This document shows, piece after piece, positions 1 through 7,319 of a stretch of DNA of 29,015 nt. How positions within the stretch are numbered: position 1 is the stretch's first letter; every line of letters begins with the position of its first letter. A program made the translations under genes and the position numbers. The notes under the pieces are model-generated. The model was not told the origin of the DNA, did no database searches, and worked only from the letters and a program-made list of their open reading frames with translations. Origin of the DNA: DTKY01 sp037440765 (GTDB lineage Bacteria > Acidobacteriota > Terriglobia > Bryobacterales > Bryobacteraceae); NCBI GenBank assembly GCA_037440765.1, contig JBBITL010000054.1, positions 1 to 29,015 on the forward strand, in the 5' to 3' direction.

Positions 1-2
1 GC

Positions 3-1205
3 GTGCTGCTGGAAGGCATCGATCTGAGCAAAGGCCGGCGCCGGAAGCGCTGCGCGCTGCCGGCCGCGCTGGTGGCCAAGGAGCACGAACTGGAGCGCGT
101 GCGGCACGGGCTCCAGCAGATGTCGCGCCACCGCCACGGACAGAAGCGCGAGCGGGTGGATGAGAACCAGTTGTTCCTGTTCGCCGCCGAGATCGCCGGC
201 CGGGGCCAGGAGCCGCCGCCCGAGCCGAAGCCGGTCGCGAGCGAACCGCGGCCGGCTCCGCCGGGGCACGGGCGGCAGCGGTTGCCGCAGTCGCTGGAGC
301 GGCGGCGCGTGGTCTATGCCCTGGCCGAGGGCGAGCGGTGCTGCCCCCAGTGTCAGGCGGAACTGCGGCACATCGGCGAGGAGATCAGCGAGCAACTGGA
401 GTACGCGCCGGCCTCGTTGCTCGTCGTACGGCAGGCCTGCCAGAAGTACGCTTGCCCCAAGGGTTGCACCGTGATCACCGCCGCCAAGCCGCCCGCGCCG
501 GTGGAGAAGGGCCTGGCGGGACCGGGCTTGTTGGCGCACGTGGCGGTCAGCAGATTACGAACTGATGAAGCAGCGGACGCCTGCTCGGGCTATGACCAGA
601 TCTGCCAGGAGTCCGCGCGGAGCATTACGGAAGTGGCCTGCATCGCTCGCGCGCGACGGAAGTGCTTCGATGCGCAGTCGAGCGACATCATGCGTTCGAC
701 GGTGATGCTGGCTTACTTTCATCTGCTGTACGATGTCGAGCGCGAGGCGCGGGAGAAGCCACTGGACGCCGCCGGTCGTCTGGCGCTGCGCCGTGAGCGG
801 AGCCAGCCCATGCTGGATGACATCCAGGCGTATCTGGAGCGTGAGCGGCCGAAGGTTGTGCCCAGGAGCCCCGTTGGCCAGGCGATCGGCTACACGTTGT
901 CCAACTGGGAGGCGCTGGTGCGCTGCGCCAAGGACGGCGACCTGGAGATCGACAACAACGGCGCCGAGCGCAGCCTGCGCGGGGTGGCCGTGGGCCGGCG
1001 CAACTGGACGTTCTTCGGGAGCGATAACGGCGGACGCACCGCGGCGGTGCCGGGCAGTCTGATCGCCACGTCGAAGCGCCACCACTTGGATCCGTTCGCC
1101 TGCCTGCGCGATGTGTTCGCTCGTATCAGCGGGCATCCGCAGAACCGGCTCGAGGAATTACTGCCGGACCGCTGGCTGGCGAGCAGGTCACCCGCCACCG
1201 CCTGA
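3..1205 (+). pseudogene. IS66-family transposase remnant (tnpB tail fused to internally deleted tnpC)
   Basis: This is a relic of an IS66 element. The first ~20 residues (LLEGIDLSKGRRRKR) look like the C-terminus of the IS66 accessory protein TnpB. The frame then enters a TnpC coiled coil and the GQKRERVDENQL motif, followed by the Cys-rich zinc-finger region (CPQC, then CPKGC; about residues 113-155). After LLAHVAVSR, near base 555, the reading jumps to the second catalytic-Asp block (ADACSGYD). About 140 residues of a normal TnpC, including the first catalytic Asp region, are therefore missing. The end is well kept: IDNNGAERSLR with the third acidic residue (Glu322), FFGSDNGGRTAA, and the terminal LLPDRW. 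The usual CWAHARRKFF motif has degraded to CIARARRKCF. The ORF is open but cannot encode an active DDE transposase. No terminal inverted repeat is visible, and the left part lies outside the window. Confidence 0.85.
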
Positions 1206-1240
1206 TTCGACAAGAGGACTCCGCCCCGCCCGCGCCGGCC

Positions 1241-1789
1241 CTACCTGGGTTCGCCGGGCGCGTGCAAGAACAAGTACTTCTCCCACTGCGCGTCGCCCCT
1301 GCCTGCCAGGCGCATCAGGTGACGGCTGGTGTGCAGGCTGAACGGCCGTGGCGGACGGCTGAGGCGCATGCCGGCTTCCTCCGGAGTGCGGCCGCCCTTG
1401 CGGTTGTTGCAGTCGTGGCAGCAGGCCACCAGATTCTCCCAGGCCGCCTCTCCTGCGCGGGAACGCGGCACCACGTGGTCCAGCGTGAGTTCGGTCGACG
1501 ACAGCGTTCGCTGGCAGTACTGGCACGTGAAACGGTCGCGAAGCAGGATGTTCTTGCGGGACAGCGCCCGCGTCTGGTGCGGGATGCGCCGGTAACCCAG
1601 GAGCCGGATCACGCTGGGGAGCAGCATGGATTGAAGCGCGGAGCGCACCACCACGTGGCTCAGTTCTTCGGCCGTGGCCGCGCCTTTGAGCACCAGCACG
1701 ATCGCGCGCCGGGCGGCGCAGATATTGATGGGCTCGTAACTGGCGTTGAGAACCAGCACGGGCCGGTGCAACCTCCCCCCGTTAACCAT
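1241..1789 (-). CDS. HNH endonuclease family protein
   Basis: This is a 182-residue HNH nuclease-fold protein. The N-terminal VLVLNASYEPINIC and the ARRAIVLVLKG stretch typify a widespread bacterial HNH family. The HNH centre follows at about residues 90-135: a CQYC zinc-type pair, then LTLDHVVPRSRAG with the catalytic His, then WENLVACCHDCNNRKGG with the second CxxC pair and the final Asn-Arg-Lys. The start was set at the ATG whose first bases overlap the end of comF (ATGGTTAA, 8-base overlap). An upstream in-frame start at 1822 would run deeper into comF. The overlap implies co-transcription and translational coupling with comF. The physiological substrate of this family is unknown to me, and it is probably not a restriction enzyme because no methylase is present. 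Confidence 0.85.
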   Translation of the reverse strand: MVNGGRLHRPVLVLNASYEPINICAARRAIVLVLKGAATAEELSHVVVRSALQSMLLPSVIRLLGYRRIPHQTRALSRKNILLRDRFTCQYCQRTLSSTELTLDHVVPRSRAGEAAWENLVACCHDCNNRKGGRTPEEAGMRLSRPPRPFSLHTSRHLMRLAGRGDAQWEKYLFLHAPGEPR

Positions 1790-2468
1790 GGGCCGGCTCC
1801 CTGGGTTGCAGCGAGGCCGCACGCGCCCGGCGGTCCGCCCTGGCCACAGTCAGAACGGCCACATGCGCGGCGCCTGCCGACCTGAGCGCGCGCGCGCAGG
1901 CGGCCGCCGTGGCCCCGGTCGTCAGCACGTCGTCCACCAGCAGGACCCGCAGGCCACGCACAGGGCGGCCGGAGGGAACGAACGCGTTCGCCACGTTGGC
2001 CCGGCGCCTGGCGCTGGTCAGGCCGGTCTGCGGCGCGGTGGCGCGCTTCCGCCGGACAGCGCGCAGCAGGGGAATCCCCGAGCGACGGCTCAACTCCGCC
2101 GCCAGCAGACCCGCCTGGTTGAAGCCACGCTGCCAGTATCGCCGCCAGTGCAGTGGCATCGGCACCAGGGCATCGAGGCGCTCATCGCGCGGGCAGGCAG
2201 CGGCCAGCAAGCCGGCCAGCGGCGCCGCCAGCGGGCGGATCCCCTCGAACTTGAACAGGTGTATCAACTCCCGCAGCGGCCCCTCGTAACCCCCGAACGA
2301 GTAGGCCGCGTCGAACCCCTGAACTCCGCTCCGGCACAGGGCGCAGCGGCCGGACTCGTCGAGGGGGAAGGCGTTGGCGAAGGGCGTGCGGCAGGCGGCG
2401 CAGAAGTGCTCGGCGTCAAGCGGTTCGGGGCTCGTCAGGCAGGGCTGGCAGACCGGAATCCTCGACAA
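1782..2468 (-). CDS. comF: ComF family phosphoribosyltransferase-like protein
   Basis: ComF proteins have an N-terminal zinc-finger region and a phosphoribosyltransferase-like domain. In Firmicutes and Haemophilus they are needed for DNA uptake; elsewhere their role is unclear. CxxC pairs (CQPC, CAAC, CALC) precede GGYEGPLRELIHLFKF. The domain includes PMPLHWRRYWQRGFNQA and the PRPP-binding loop VLLVDDVLTTGATAAAC near residue 180. The coordinates use the only standard start codon in frame, a TTG at 2468. However, family-like sequence (WVFPDDCRLCGLPL) continues upstream in the same frame to about 2525, with no ATG, GTG or TTG before the stop at 2625-2627. The true start may therefore be a CTG near 2525 or 2558, or a base error may hide it. 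A possible -10 element (TAGAAT, bases 2636-2631 on the minus strand) lies upstream. The gene is translationally coupled to the HNH gene. Confidence 0.85.
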   Translation of the reverse strand: MSRIPVCQPCLTSPEPLDAEHFCAACRTPFANAFPLDESGRCALCRSGVQGFDAAYSFGGYEGPLRELIHLFKFEGIRPLAAPLAGLLAAACPRDERLDALVPMPLHWRRYWQRGFNQAGLLAAELSRRSGIPLLRAVRRKRATAPQTGLTSARRRANVANAFVPSGRPVRGLRVLLVDDVLTTGATAAACARALRSAGAAHVAVLTVARADRRARAASLQPREPAHG

Positions 2469-2670
2469 CTGTCTGAGAGGCAGCCCGCACAGTCGGCAAT
2501 CATCGGGGAAAACCCACCCCGCCAGTGTGGACGCGAGAGCCGTCGCCCGGCTGGCCAGCCCAACCGGAGAGAGTTGTGCGCCATGTTCGACGCTACTCGA
2601 GAAGACCCACCTCCCGGCCTCGACCTACTTATTCTACACCACGCCCGGGCGCCGCCGGCTGGCCGCCCTC

Positions 2671-2679
2671 TGTTATGAT
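2671..2679 (+). promoter_or_regulatory. Extended -10 promoter element upstream of mqnD
   Basis: The bases TGT-TATGAT match an extended -10 box (TGn followed by TAtnaT). There is no convincing -35 box. Initiation would fall near 2686, about 11 bases before the ATG at 2697. This disfavours the GTG at 2682 as the start codon. Confidence 0.4.
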
Positions 2680-2696
2680 GGGTGCGGTTCCGAACC

Positions 2697-3542
2697 ATGC
2701 CACCTGCTGTTCCCCAGCCCATCCGCTGTGCCCATAGCCCTGACTCCGATGACGCCTTCATGTTCTATGCGCTGGCTACACAGAAGATACGGTCGGAGTT
2801 GCTGTCGTTCGGCCACGTGCTGAGCGACATAGAGACGCTCAATCGCAAAGCCCTCCGGTCCACCTACGAACTGACGGCGCTCTCCTACCACGCTTATCCG
2901 TACGTGGCTGAGAACTACGTGCTGATGTCCAGCGGATCAAGCGTGGGCGACGGCTACGGACCCCTGGTCGTAGCCAGGCACCCGCTGGCCGCGGACGAAC
3001 TGAAGGGCAAGCGGATCGCGGTGCCGGGGAAGATGACCACGGCGTACCTGGCGCTGAAGCTCTACCAGCCGGATTTCGTCGCGGTGGTGACGCCCTTCGA
3101 CAGGATACTGGAGGCGGTGCGTGAAGGCGCCGTCACGGCCGGACTGGTGATTCACGAAGGCCAGCTTACCTACAGCAGCGGCGGATTCCACGCGGTGCTG
3201 GACCTGGGCCGGTGGTGGAAGCAGGATCAGCAACTCCCTCTGCCGCTGGGGGCCAACGCCCTGCTGCGGTCGCTGCCGCGCGAGGTGAAGGAGGAGTGCT
3301 GCCGCATGATGCGGGACAGCATCCGGTACGCTCTCGACAACCAGGCCGAGGCGCTGGCCTACGCGCTACAGTTCGCCGGGGACATGGACGCCACCCTGGC
3401 CGAGAAGTTCGTCGGGCTGTACGTGAATCACTACACGCTGGACTGCGGAGATCAAGTGCCCAGGGCGGCTCAGAGGCTGCTGGACATGGGCTACGAGGCG
3501 GGGCTCATCGCCCGCCGGGTGCAGGTGGAGTTCATCCGCTAG
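2697..3542 (+). CDS. mqnD: 1,4-dihydroxy-6-naphthoate synthase (menaquinone, futalosine pathway)
   Basis: MqnD converts cyclic dehypoxanthine futalosine to 1,4-dihydroxy-6-naphthoate, a late step of the futalosine route to menaquinone. The 281-residue protein has the periplasmic-binding-protein-like fold of the VitK2 biosynthesis family. It shows CAHSPDSDDAFMFYAL at the N-terminus (the SPcpNDtFiFyAL block of the family), then SDIETLNRKAL, LTALSYHAYPYV and GYGPLVVA. The block GLVIHEGQLTY contains His153, equivalent to the proposed catalytic base His145 of the Thermus enzyme. These blocks fit MqnD better than its relative MqnA. The ATG at 2697 was chosen over the GTG at 2682 because the latter sits at the probable transcription start. 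The other mqn genes are not in this window. The HEAT-repeat gene begins nine bases after the stop. Confidence 0.88.
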   Translation: MPPAVPQPIRCAHSPDSDDAFMFYALATQKIRSELLSFGHVLSDIETLNRKALRSTYELTALSYHAYPYVAENYVLMSSGSSVGDGYGPLVVARHPLAADELKGKRIAVPGKMTTAYLALKLYQPDFVAVVTPFDRILEAVREGAVTAGLVIHEGQLTYSSGGFHAVLDLGRWWKQDQQLPLPLGANALLRSLPREVKEECCRMMRDSIRYALDNQAEALAYALQFAGDMDATLAEKFVGLYVNHYTLDCGDQVPRAAQRLLDMGYEAGLIARRVQVEFIR

Positions 3543-3551
3543 ACTAGGGGT

Positions 3552-4850
3552 ATGTTCAGGCGCATGGCGGCGCTGGCCGCCGCTTCGAGTCTTCTCTGCG
3601 TCCTGCTCCCCGCCCAGGATGCGGGCAGCCCGGACGCTCGCGAGCGCCGGCGGGCGGCGCGTGCTCTGGAGAAGCAAGGCTCCTCGGCTATCCCCCAACT
3701 GGAGAAACTGCTGTCGGATGCTGATCTGGAGGTCCGCATCGAGGCGGTCAAGGCGCTGGTCGGGATCGGCACCCAGCACAGCCTGGACCCGCTGATAGCA
3801 GCGAGCCGGGACCGCGATCCTGAGATCCAGATACGGGCGTCGGACGGCCTGGTGAACTTCTACCTTCCCGGGTTCGCGCGCGACGGCCTGAGCGCCTCAC
3901 TGCGCCGCACCGGCAACCGGATCATGAGCCGCTGGACGGACACCAACGACCAGGTCATCGAGCCGTGGGTCGAGGCGCGGCCCGAGGCCTGCGAGGCCCT
4001 CGGCCGTCTTGCGAGCGGTGGCGCTTCGATGGAGGCTCGCGCCAACGCGGCTCGGGCCGCCGGCGTTCTCCGCTGCGGGGCGGCAGCGGAGAACCTGCTT
4101 GAGGCGGCCAGGTCCAAGGACTCCCGGGTGATTTACGAGGCCCTGGTCGCGTTCCAGAAGATCAGAGACCGCAGCGTGGGTCCCAAGCTGGAGTTCCTGC
4201 TGCGCGATCTGGACGAGCGCGTGCAGACAACAGCCCTGGAGACGATGGGCCTGCTGTACAACCTCGACTCGCTGCCCGCGCTTCGATCCGTGCTCGCGCG
4301 CACCGGAAGCCGGAACGTGCGCCGGGCCGCGCTGACCGCCATCGCAATGCTGCCCGATCCGGCGAACCGGCAGGTCCTGCTGCCTTACCTGCGCGACCGG
4401 GACGCGGAGTCGCGGGCCGCCGCGGCCGAAGGGCTGGGACGGTTGAAGCACCCCGAGGATATCCCTGAGCTCCGCGAACGGTTTGACCAGGAGAACAACA
4501 ACCTGGCGCGGCTGTCGGCGGCCTTCGCCCTGGTGCTGGGAGGCAATCACGAACTGTCGGAGTTCAGCCCCCTCCAATACATGGTGAACACGCTGAACTC
4601 TGCCACGCGGGCCCCGGCGGCGCGGGCGCTGCTAATCGAGGCGGCGCGCGACCCGGGCGTGCGCGCGGCGCTTCATCAGTCGCTGGTTCGCGGCGGTCGA
4701 GATGAGAAGGCCGGCCTCATGCAGGTGCTGGCGGCGAGCGGAGACAGCGAGTCCGCGCGGCTTATCGAGCCGCTAACCCGCGATCCGGACCTGCACGTGG
4801 CCCAGGAGGCCATCCGGAGCCTGCGGGCCTTGAGGATGCGCCTGCCGTAA
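3552..4850 (+). CDS. Secreted HEAT-repeat protein
   Basis: This is a 432-residue protein with a probable signal peptide (residues 1-21; MFRRMAALAAASSLLCVLLP, likely cut after the Ala in PAQDA). Helical HEAT/PBS-lyase-type repeats fill the rest. Examples are LEVRIEAVKALVGIGTQHSL, ERVQTTALETMGLLYNLDSL, RNVRRAALTAIAMLPDPAN and AESRAAAAEGLGRLKHPEDI, and a further unit ends the protein (LHVAQEAIRSLRALRM). Such solenoids are protein-protein scaffolds, and no catalytic motif is visible. It lies nine bases after mqnD in the same direction and may share its transcript. A TAGACT hexamer overlapping the mqnD stop lies six bases before the ATG, the geometry of a leaderless promoter. An alternative ATG at 3564 would shorten the signal peptide. 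The partner and the role are unknown. Confidence 0.85.
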   Translation: MFRRMAALAAASSLLCVLLPAQDAGSPDARERRRAARALEKQGSSAIPQLEKLLSDADLEVRIEAVKALVGIGTQHSLDPLIAASRDRDPEIQIRASDGLVNFYLPGFARDGLSASLRRTGNRIMSRWTDTNDQVIEPWVEARPEACEALGRLASGGASMEARANAARAAGVLRCGAAAENLLEAARSKDSRVIYEALVAFQKIRDRSVGPKLEFLLRDLDERVQTTALETMGLLYNLDSLPALRSVLARTGSRNVRRAALTAIAMLPDPANRQVLLPYLRDRDAESRAAAAEGLGRLKHPEDIPELRERFDQENNNLARLSAAFALVLGGNHELSEFSPLQYMVNTLNSATRAPAARALLIEAARDPGVRAALHQSLVRGGRDEKAGLMQVLAASGDSESARLIEPLTRDPDLHVAQEAIRSLRALRMRLP

Positions 4851-4868
4851 GGCCGGGCAGGCCCGGCC
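4851..4868. terminator. GC-rich hairpin between convergent genes
   Basis: GGCCGGGC and GCCCGGCC flank a two-base centre, giving a perfect palindrome that fills the gap between the convergent stops at 4850 and 4870. It can fold on either strand. There is no T-tract, so it would be a weak or Rho-assisted bidirectional terminator. Confidence 0.45.
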
Positions 4869-4869
4869 G

Positions 4870-5079
4870 CTACTTGGCCTTGCGCTGCTTCTGCTGGCCG
4901 ACGCGCACCTTGTGGTGCAACTGCTTGGACTCCTTGAACGCCTTGTGATCGTGCCGCGCCACGGCGTCGGCCAGATAGGCGTCGAGGTTGGCGTCCTTCG
5001 GCAGCACCGCCATCAGGGTGAAGTTCTCCTTGCACTCCGGGCAGTAAGGCCGGAACCGCTTGACATTCGGTATCCCCAT
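4870..5079 (-). CDS. Small lysine-rich protein with a single CxxC motif, unknown function
   Basis: This 69-residue protein has a conserved-looking start (MGIPNVKRFRPYCPEC), an acidic middle (LDAYLADAVARHDHKAF) and a strongly basic tail (KQLHHKVRVGQQKQRKAK). The single CPEC pair could be half of a zinc ribbon completed by dimerisation or by the histidines, but a second CxxC is absent. The basic tail would suit nucleic-acid or ribosome contact; this is inference only. It is divergent from the MerR-type gene (90 bases between starts) and convergent with the HEAT gene. I do not recognise a named family. The open frame, codon composition similar to its neighbours and a gap fully accounted for by a hairpin make it likely to be real. 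Confidence 0.6.
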   Translation of the reverse strand: MGIPNVKRFRPYCPECKENFTLMAVLPKDANLDAYLADAVARHDHKAFKESKQLHHKVRVGQQKQRKAK

Positions 5080-5102
5080 AAAGAACTACTGTAGCATGGC
5101 GC

Positions 5103-5130
5103 TTGACTCTGGTCCCAGGTCGAGTACAAT
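5103..5130 (+). promoter_or_regulatory. Sigma-70-type promoter of the merR-like gene
   Basis: A -35 box TTGACT (5103-5108), a 16-base spacer and a -10 box TACAAT (5125-5130) form the best consensus promoter in the window. The predicted start near 5137 leaves a ~30-base leader before the ATG at 5169. It also shows that the TTG at 5103 is not the translation start. Confidence 0.55.
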
Positions 5131-5168
5131 CTGAGAGTCGTCCATTCTTGGACCGAGAGCGCCAGTTC

Positions 5169-5672
5169 ATGTTGAAGCCAGCCAGGAAGTTCCGGCCGGA
5201 GGAGACTCCCGCCGCCAACACCTACTCCAGCAGCGAAGTCGCCCGGATCGCGCGGGTCAGCCTGAGGCAGTTGCAGTGGTGGGACGAGAGGGACGTCGTC
5301 TCGCCGCGTCATCAGGGACACAGGCGCAGGTACAAGGCCGAAGAGGTGCTCGAGGTGACCATGATCGCCGAGCTCCGGCGCAAGGGCTTCTCGTTGCAGA
5401 AACTGAGACGCGTGATGCGGTTCCTCCAGAAGGACATGAACCGGCGCCTGAGCGAGGTGCTTGATGGCGGCTCCAGCCTGCACCTGCTGACTGACGGCAG
5501 AAGCATCTACCTGGAGGACCGCCAGGAGCGGGTGATCGACATCCTGAAGAGCGCCCGGCAGCCGATGTTCCTGGTCTGCGTGAGCGACCACATGAAGAGG
5601 CTGGCCCCCGTGATGCGGAAGCCCGCGCGGCAGGAGACGCCGGCGCAGGCGAGCAAGGCGCGGACGGGCTGA
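5169..5672 (+). CDS. MerR-family transcriptional regulator
   Basis: This 167-residue DNA-binding regulator has a MerR winged-helix HTH at about residues 18-85: YSSSEVARIARVSLRQLQWW, then the wing (DVVSPRHQGHRRRY) and a second helical pair (VLEVTMIAELRRKGFSLQKL). A short C-terminal region follows (SLHLLTDGRSIYLED, PMFLVCVSDHMKRL). It lacks the cysteines of metal-sensing MerR proteins and the long coiled coil and effector domain of drug sensors, so the signal is unknown. The ATG at 5169 was chosen because the alternative TTG at 5103 is the first base of a strong promoter. The gene ends 13 bases before a TATAAT that appears to drive ctpA, so ctpA is a possible target by position only. Confidence 0.82.
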   Translation: MLKPARKFRPEETPAANTYSSSEVARIARVSLRQLQWWDERDVVSPRHQGHRRRYKAEEVLEVTMIAELRRKGFSLQKLRRVMRFLQKDMNRRLSEVLDGGSSLHLLTDGRSIYLEDRQERVIDILKSARQPMFLVCVSDHMKRLAPVMRKPARQETPAQASKARTG

Positions 5673-5685
5673 TCCCGCCCCGCGC

Positions 5686-5691
5686 TATAAT
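5686..5691 (+). promoter_or_regulatory. -10 element upstream of ctpA
   Basis: A perfect TATAAT lies between the merR-like stop and ctpA, with no clear -35 box. Initiation near 5698 leaves about 20 bases before the ATG at 5718. It would allow leaderless use of the GTG at 5697 if that start is real. Confidence 0.4.
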
Positions 5692-5717
5692 AGCGGGTGC
5701 TGGGGAACCTCAACGCG

Positions 5718-7319
5718 ATGAAGCAGACGCATAGGCTTTCCTTTGTTGCGCCGCTGGTAGTACTGGCTTGCGCCCTGGTGGCGGGCGGCCTCTACACGCC
5801 GGGGGCGGCGGGGATCTCGGCAGCCTCCCCGGACGACGATATCCGGGCCAGCCTGCGGACCTTCAGCGGTGTTTACGCGCAGGTGGAGCAGAACTATGCC
5901 GAGCCGCTCGACGCCGACCGGGCCATATACGGCGGGGCGATCCCCGGCATGCTACGCACGATGGACCCCCATTCGGGCTTCTTCGATCCGCGTTCCTTCC
6001 AGTTGATGCGCGAAGAGCAGCGGGGACACTACTTTGGCCTCGGAATGAGGGTCGGGCCCCGCGAAAACCGCACCATGGTGATGGAGATCTTCTCCGGCTC
6101 GCCGGCGCAGAAGGCCGGCCTGCGGCCGGGCGACCTGCTTTACACGGTCAACGGCAAGTCCACCGAGGGCCTCTCCACCTCCGACGTGGCGGATCTGCTC
6201 AAGGGCCCAAGGGGGACTACGGCGAAGGTCTGGGTCCGGCGCCCGGGGCGCGACCAGGAACTGGGCTTTGACGTGGTGCGGGACGAGATCAACCGCAAGA
6301 GCGTCCCGGAGGCCTTCTTCTACCGTCCGGGGATCGCCTACGTGCAGATCGCGCAGTTCACCGACACCACCAGCCGGGAGCTGGACGCCGGCCTGAGGGC
6401 GCTTGGCGAGAACAACATCCGCGGCCTGATTCTGGACCTGCGCTCCAACCCCGGCGGACTGCTGAACGAGGGAGTGGCCGTCTCCGAGCGGTTCCTGCAA
6501 AAGGGTCAGACTGTGGTTAGCCACCGCGGGCGTGCCAGTCCGGAGAAGCGCTACGTTTCCAGAAGCAGCAACCCGCTGCGTGACTATCCCATCGTGGTGA
6601 TGGTGGACCGCGCCTCGGCCAGCGCCTCGGAGATCGTAGCGGGCGCCCTTCAGGACCATGACCGCGCCTGGGTAATCGGCGACAACACCTTCGGCAAAGG
6701 GCTGGTCCAGACGGTCTACCCCCTGTCGGAGAACACCGGCCTGGCGCTCACCACGGCCAAGTACTACACCCCCAGCGACCGGTTGATCCAGCGCGACTAT
6801 TCCAGCATGTCGTTCTTCGACTACTACAACCGCAAGGACACCGGCACGCAGAACCAGAAGGACGTGAAGATGACCGACAGCGGCCGCACCGTGTACGGCG
6901 GTGGAGGGATCGCGCCGGATGAGAAATACACTCCCCCCCGGGCCAACCGGTTTCAAATCGAACTGCTCCGCGCCAGGGCCTTCTTCAACTTCACCGCCAG
7001 CCACTTCGGCGCGCAAGTGGCTCTGAAGCTGCCGAGGAGCTGGACGCCGGACCAGGCCGTCGAAAACGAGTTCCACCGCTACCTGATCGAACAGGGCGTC
7101 ACCTTCACCGAGGCCGAATACGCCGAGAACCAGTCCTGGGTGCGCACCCAGCTGAGGCTCGCCGGACACGCTTACGCGTTCAGCGTGGAGAACGCCAACC
7201 GTATCGCGATCGAGTCGGATCCGGCCGTGGTCGCGGCCGTCGAGTCTCTGCCCAAGGCCAAGGCCCTGCTGGAGAACGCCAAGAAACTCCTGGCGCAGCG
7301 CAGCGCGAAGCGGGATTGA
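5718..7319 (+). CDS. ctpA: S41-family C-terminal processing peptidase
   Basis: This is a periplasmic serine protease with a Ser/Lys dyad that trims C-termini or degrades envelope proteins. The 533-residue protein starts with a signal or anchor segment (SFVAPLVVLACALVAGGLY). The tail-binding GGAIPGMLRTMDPHSGFFDP block follows, then a PDZ domain at about residues 95-180 (GLGMRVGP, GSPAQKAGLRPGDLL, LKGPRGT). The peptidase core has LILDLRSNPGGLL, then the nucleophile Ser302 in SASASEIVAGALQD and Lys327 in FGKGLVQ. The spacing between the two matches E. coli Prc. An extra ~150-residue helical C-terminal region follows. The ATG at 5718 has GGGGA upstream; a GTG at 5697 is possible but coincides with the predicted transcription start. 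The stop overlaps the guaA start by four bases. Confidence 0.9.
   Translation: MKQTHRLSFVAPLVVLACALVAGGLYTPGAAGISAASPDDDIRASLRTFSGVYAQVEQNYAEPLDADRAIYGGAIPGMLRTMDPHSGFFDPRSFQLMREEQRGHYFGLGMRVGPRENRTMVMEIFSGSPAQKAGLRPGDLLYTVNGKSTEGLSTSDVADLLKGPRGTTAKVWVRRPGRDQELGFDVVRDEINRKSVPEAFFYRPGIAYVQIAQFTDTTSRELDAGLRALGENNIRGLILDLRSNPGGLLNEGVAVSERFLQKGQTVVSHRGRASPEKRYVSRSSNPLRDYPIVVMVDRASASASEIVAGALQDHDRAWVIGDNTFGKGLVQTVYPLSENTGLALTTAKYYTPSDRLIQRDYSSMSFFDYYNRKDTGTQNQKDVKMTDSGRTVYGGGGIAPDEKYTPPRANRFQIELLRARAFFNFTASHFGAQVALKLPRSWTPDQAVENEFHRYLIEQGVTFTEAEYAENQSWVRTQLRLAGHAYAFSVENANRIAIESDPAVVAAVESLPKAKALLENAKKLLAQRSAKRD

Noticed and set aside
5103..5168. TTG start giving the MerR-type protein a 22-residue extension
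   Set aside because: The TTG is part of the -35 box of a good promoter; the extension would not be transcribed.
5952..7169. 405-codon open frame on the minus strand
   Set aside because: It is antisense to ctpA, with no motifs; a shadow.
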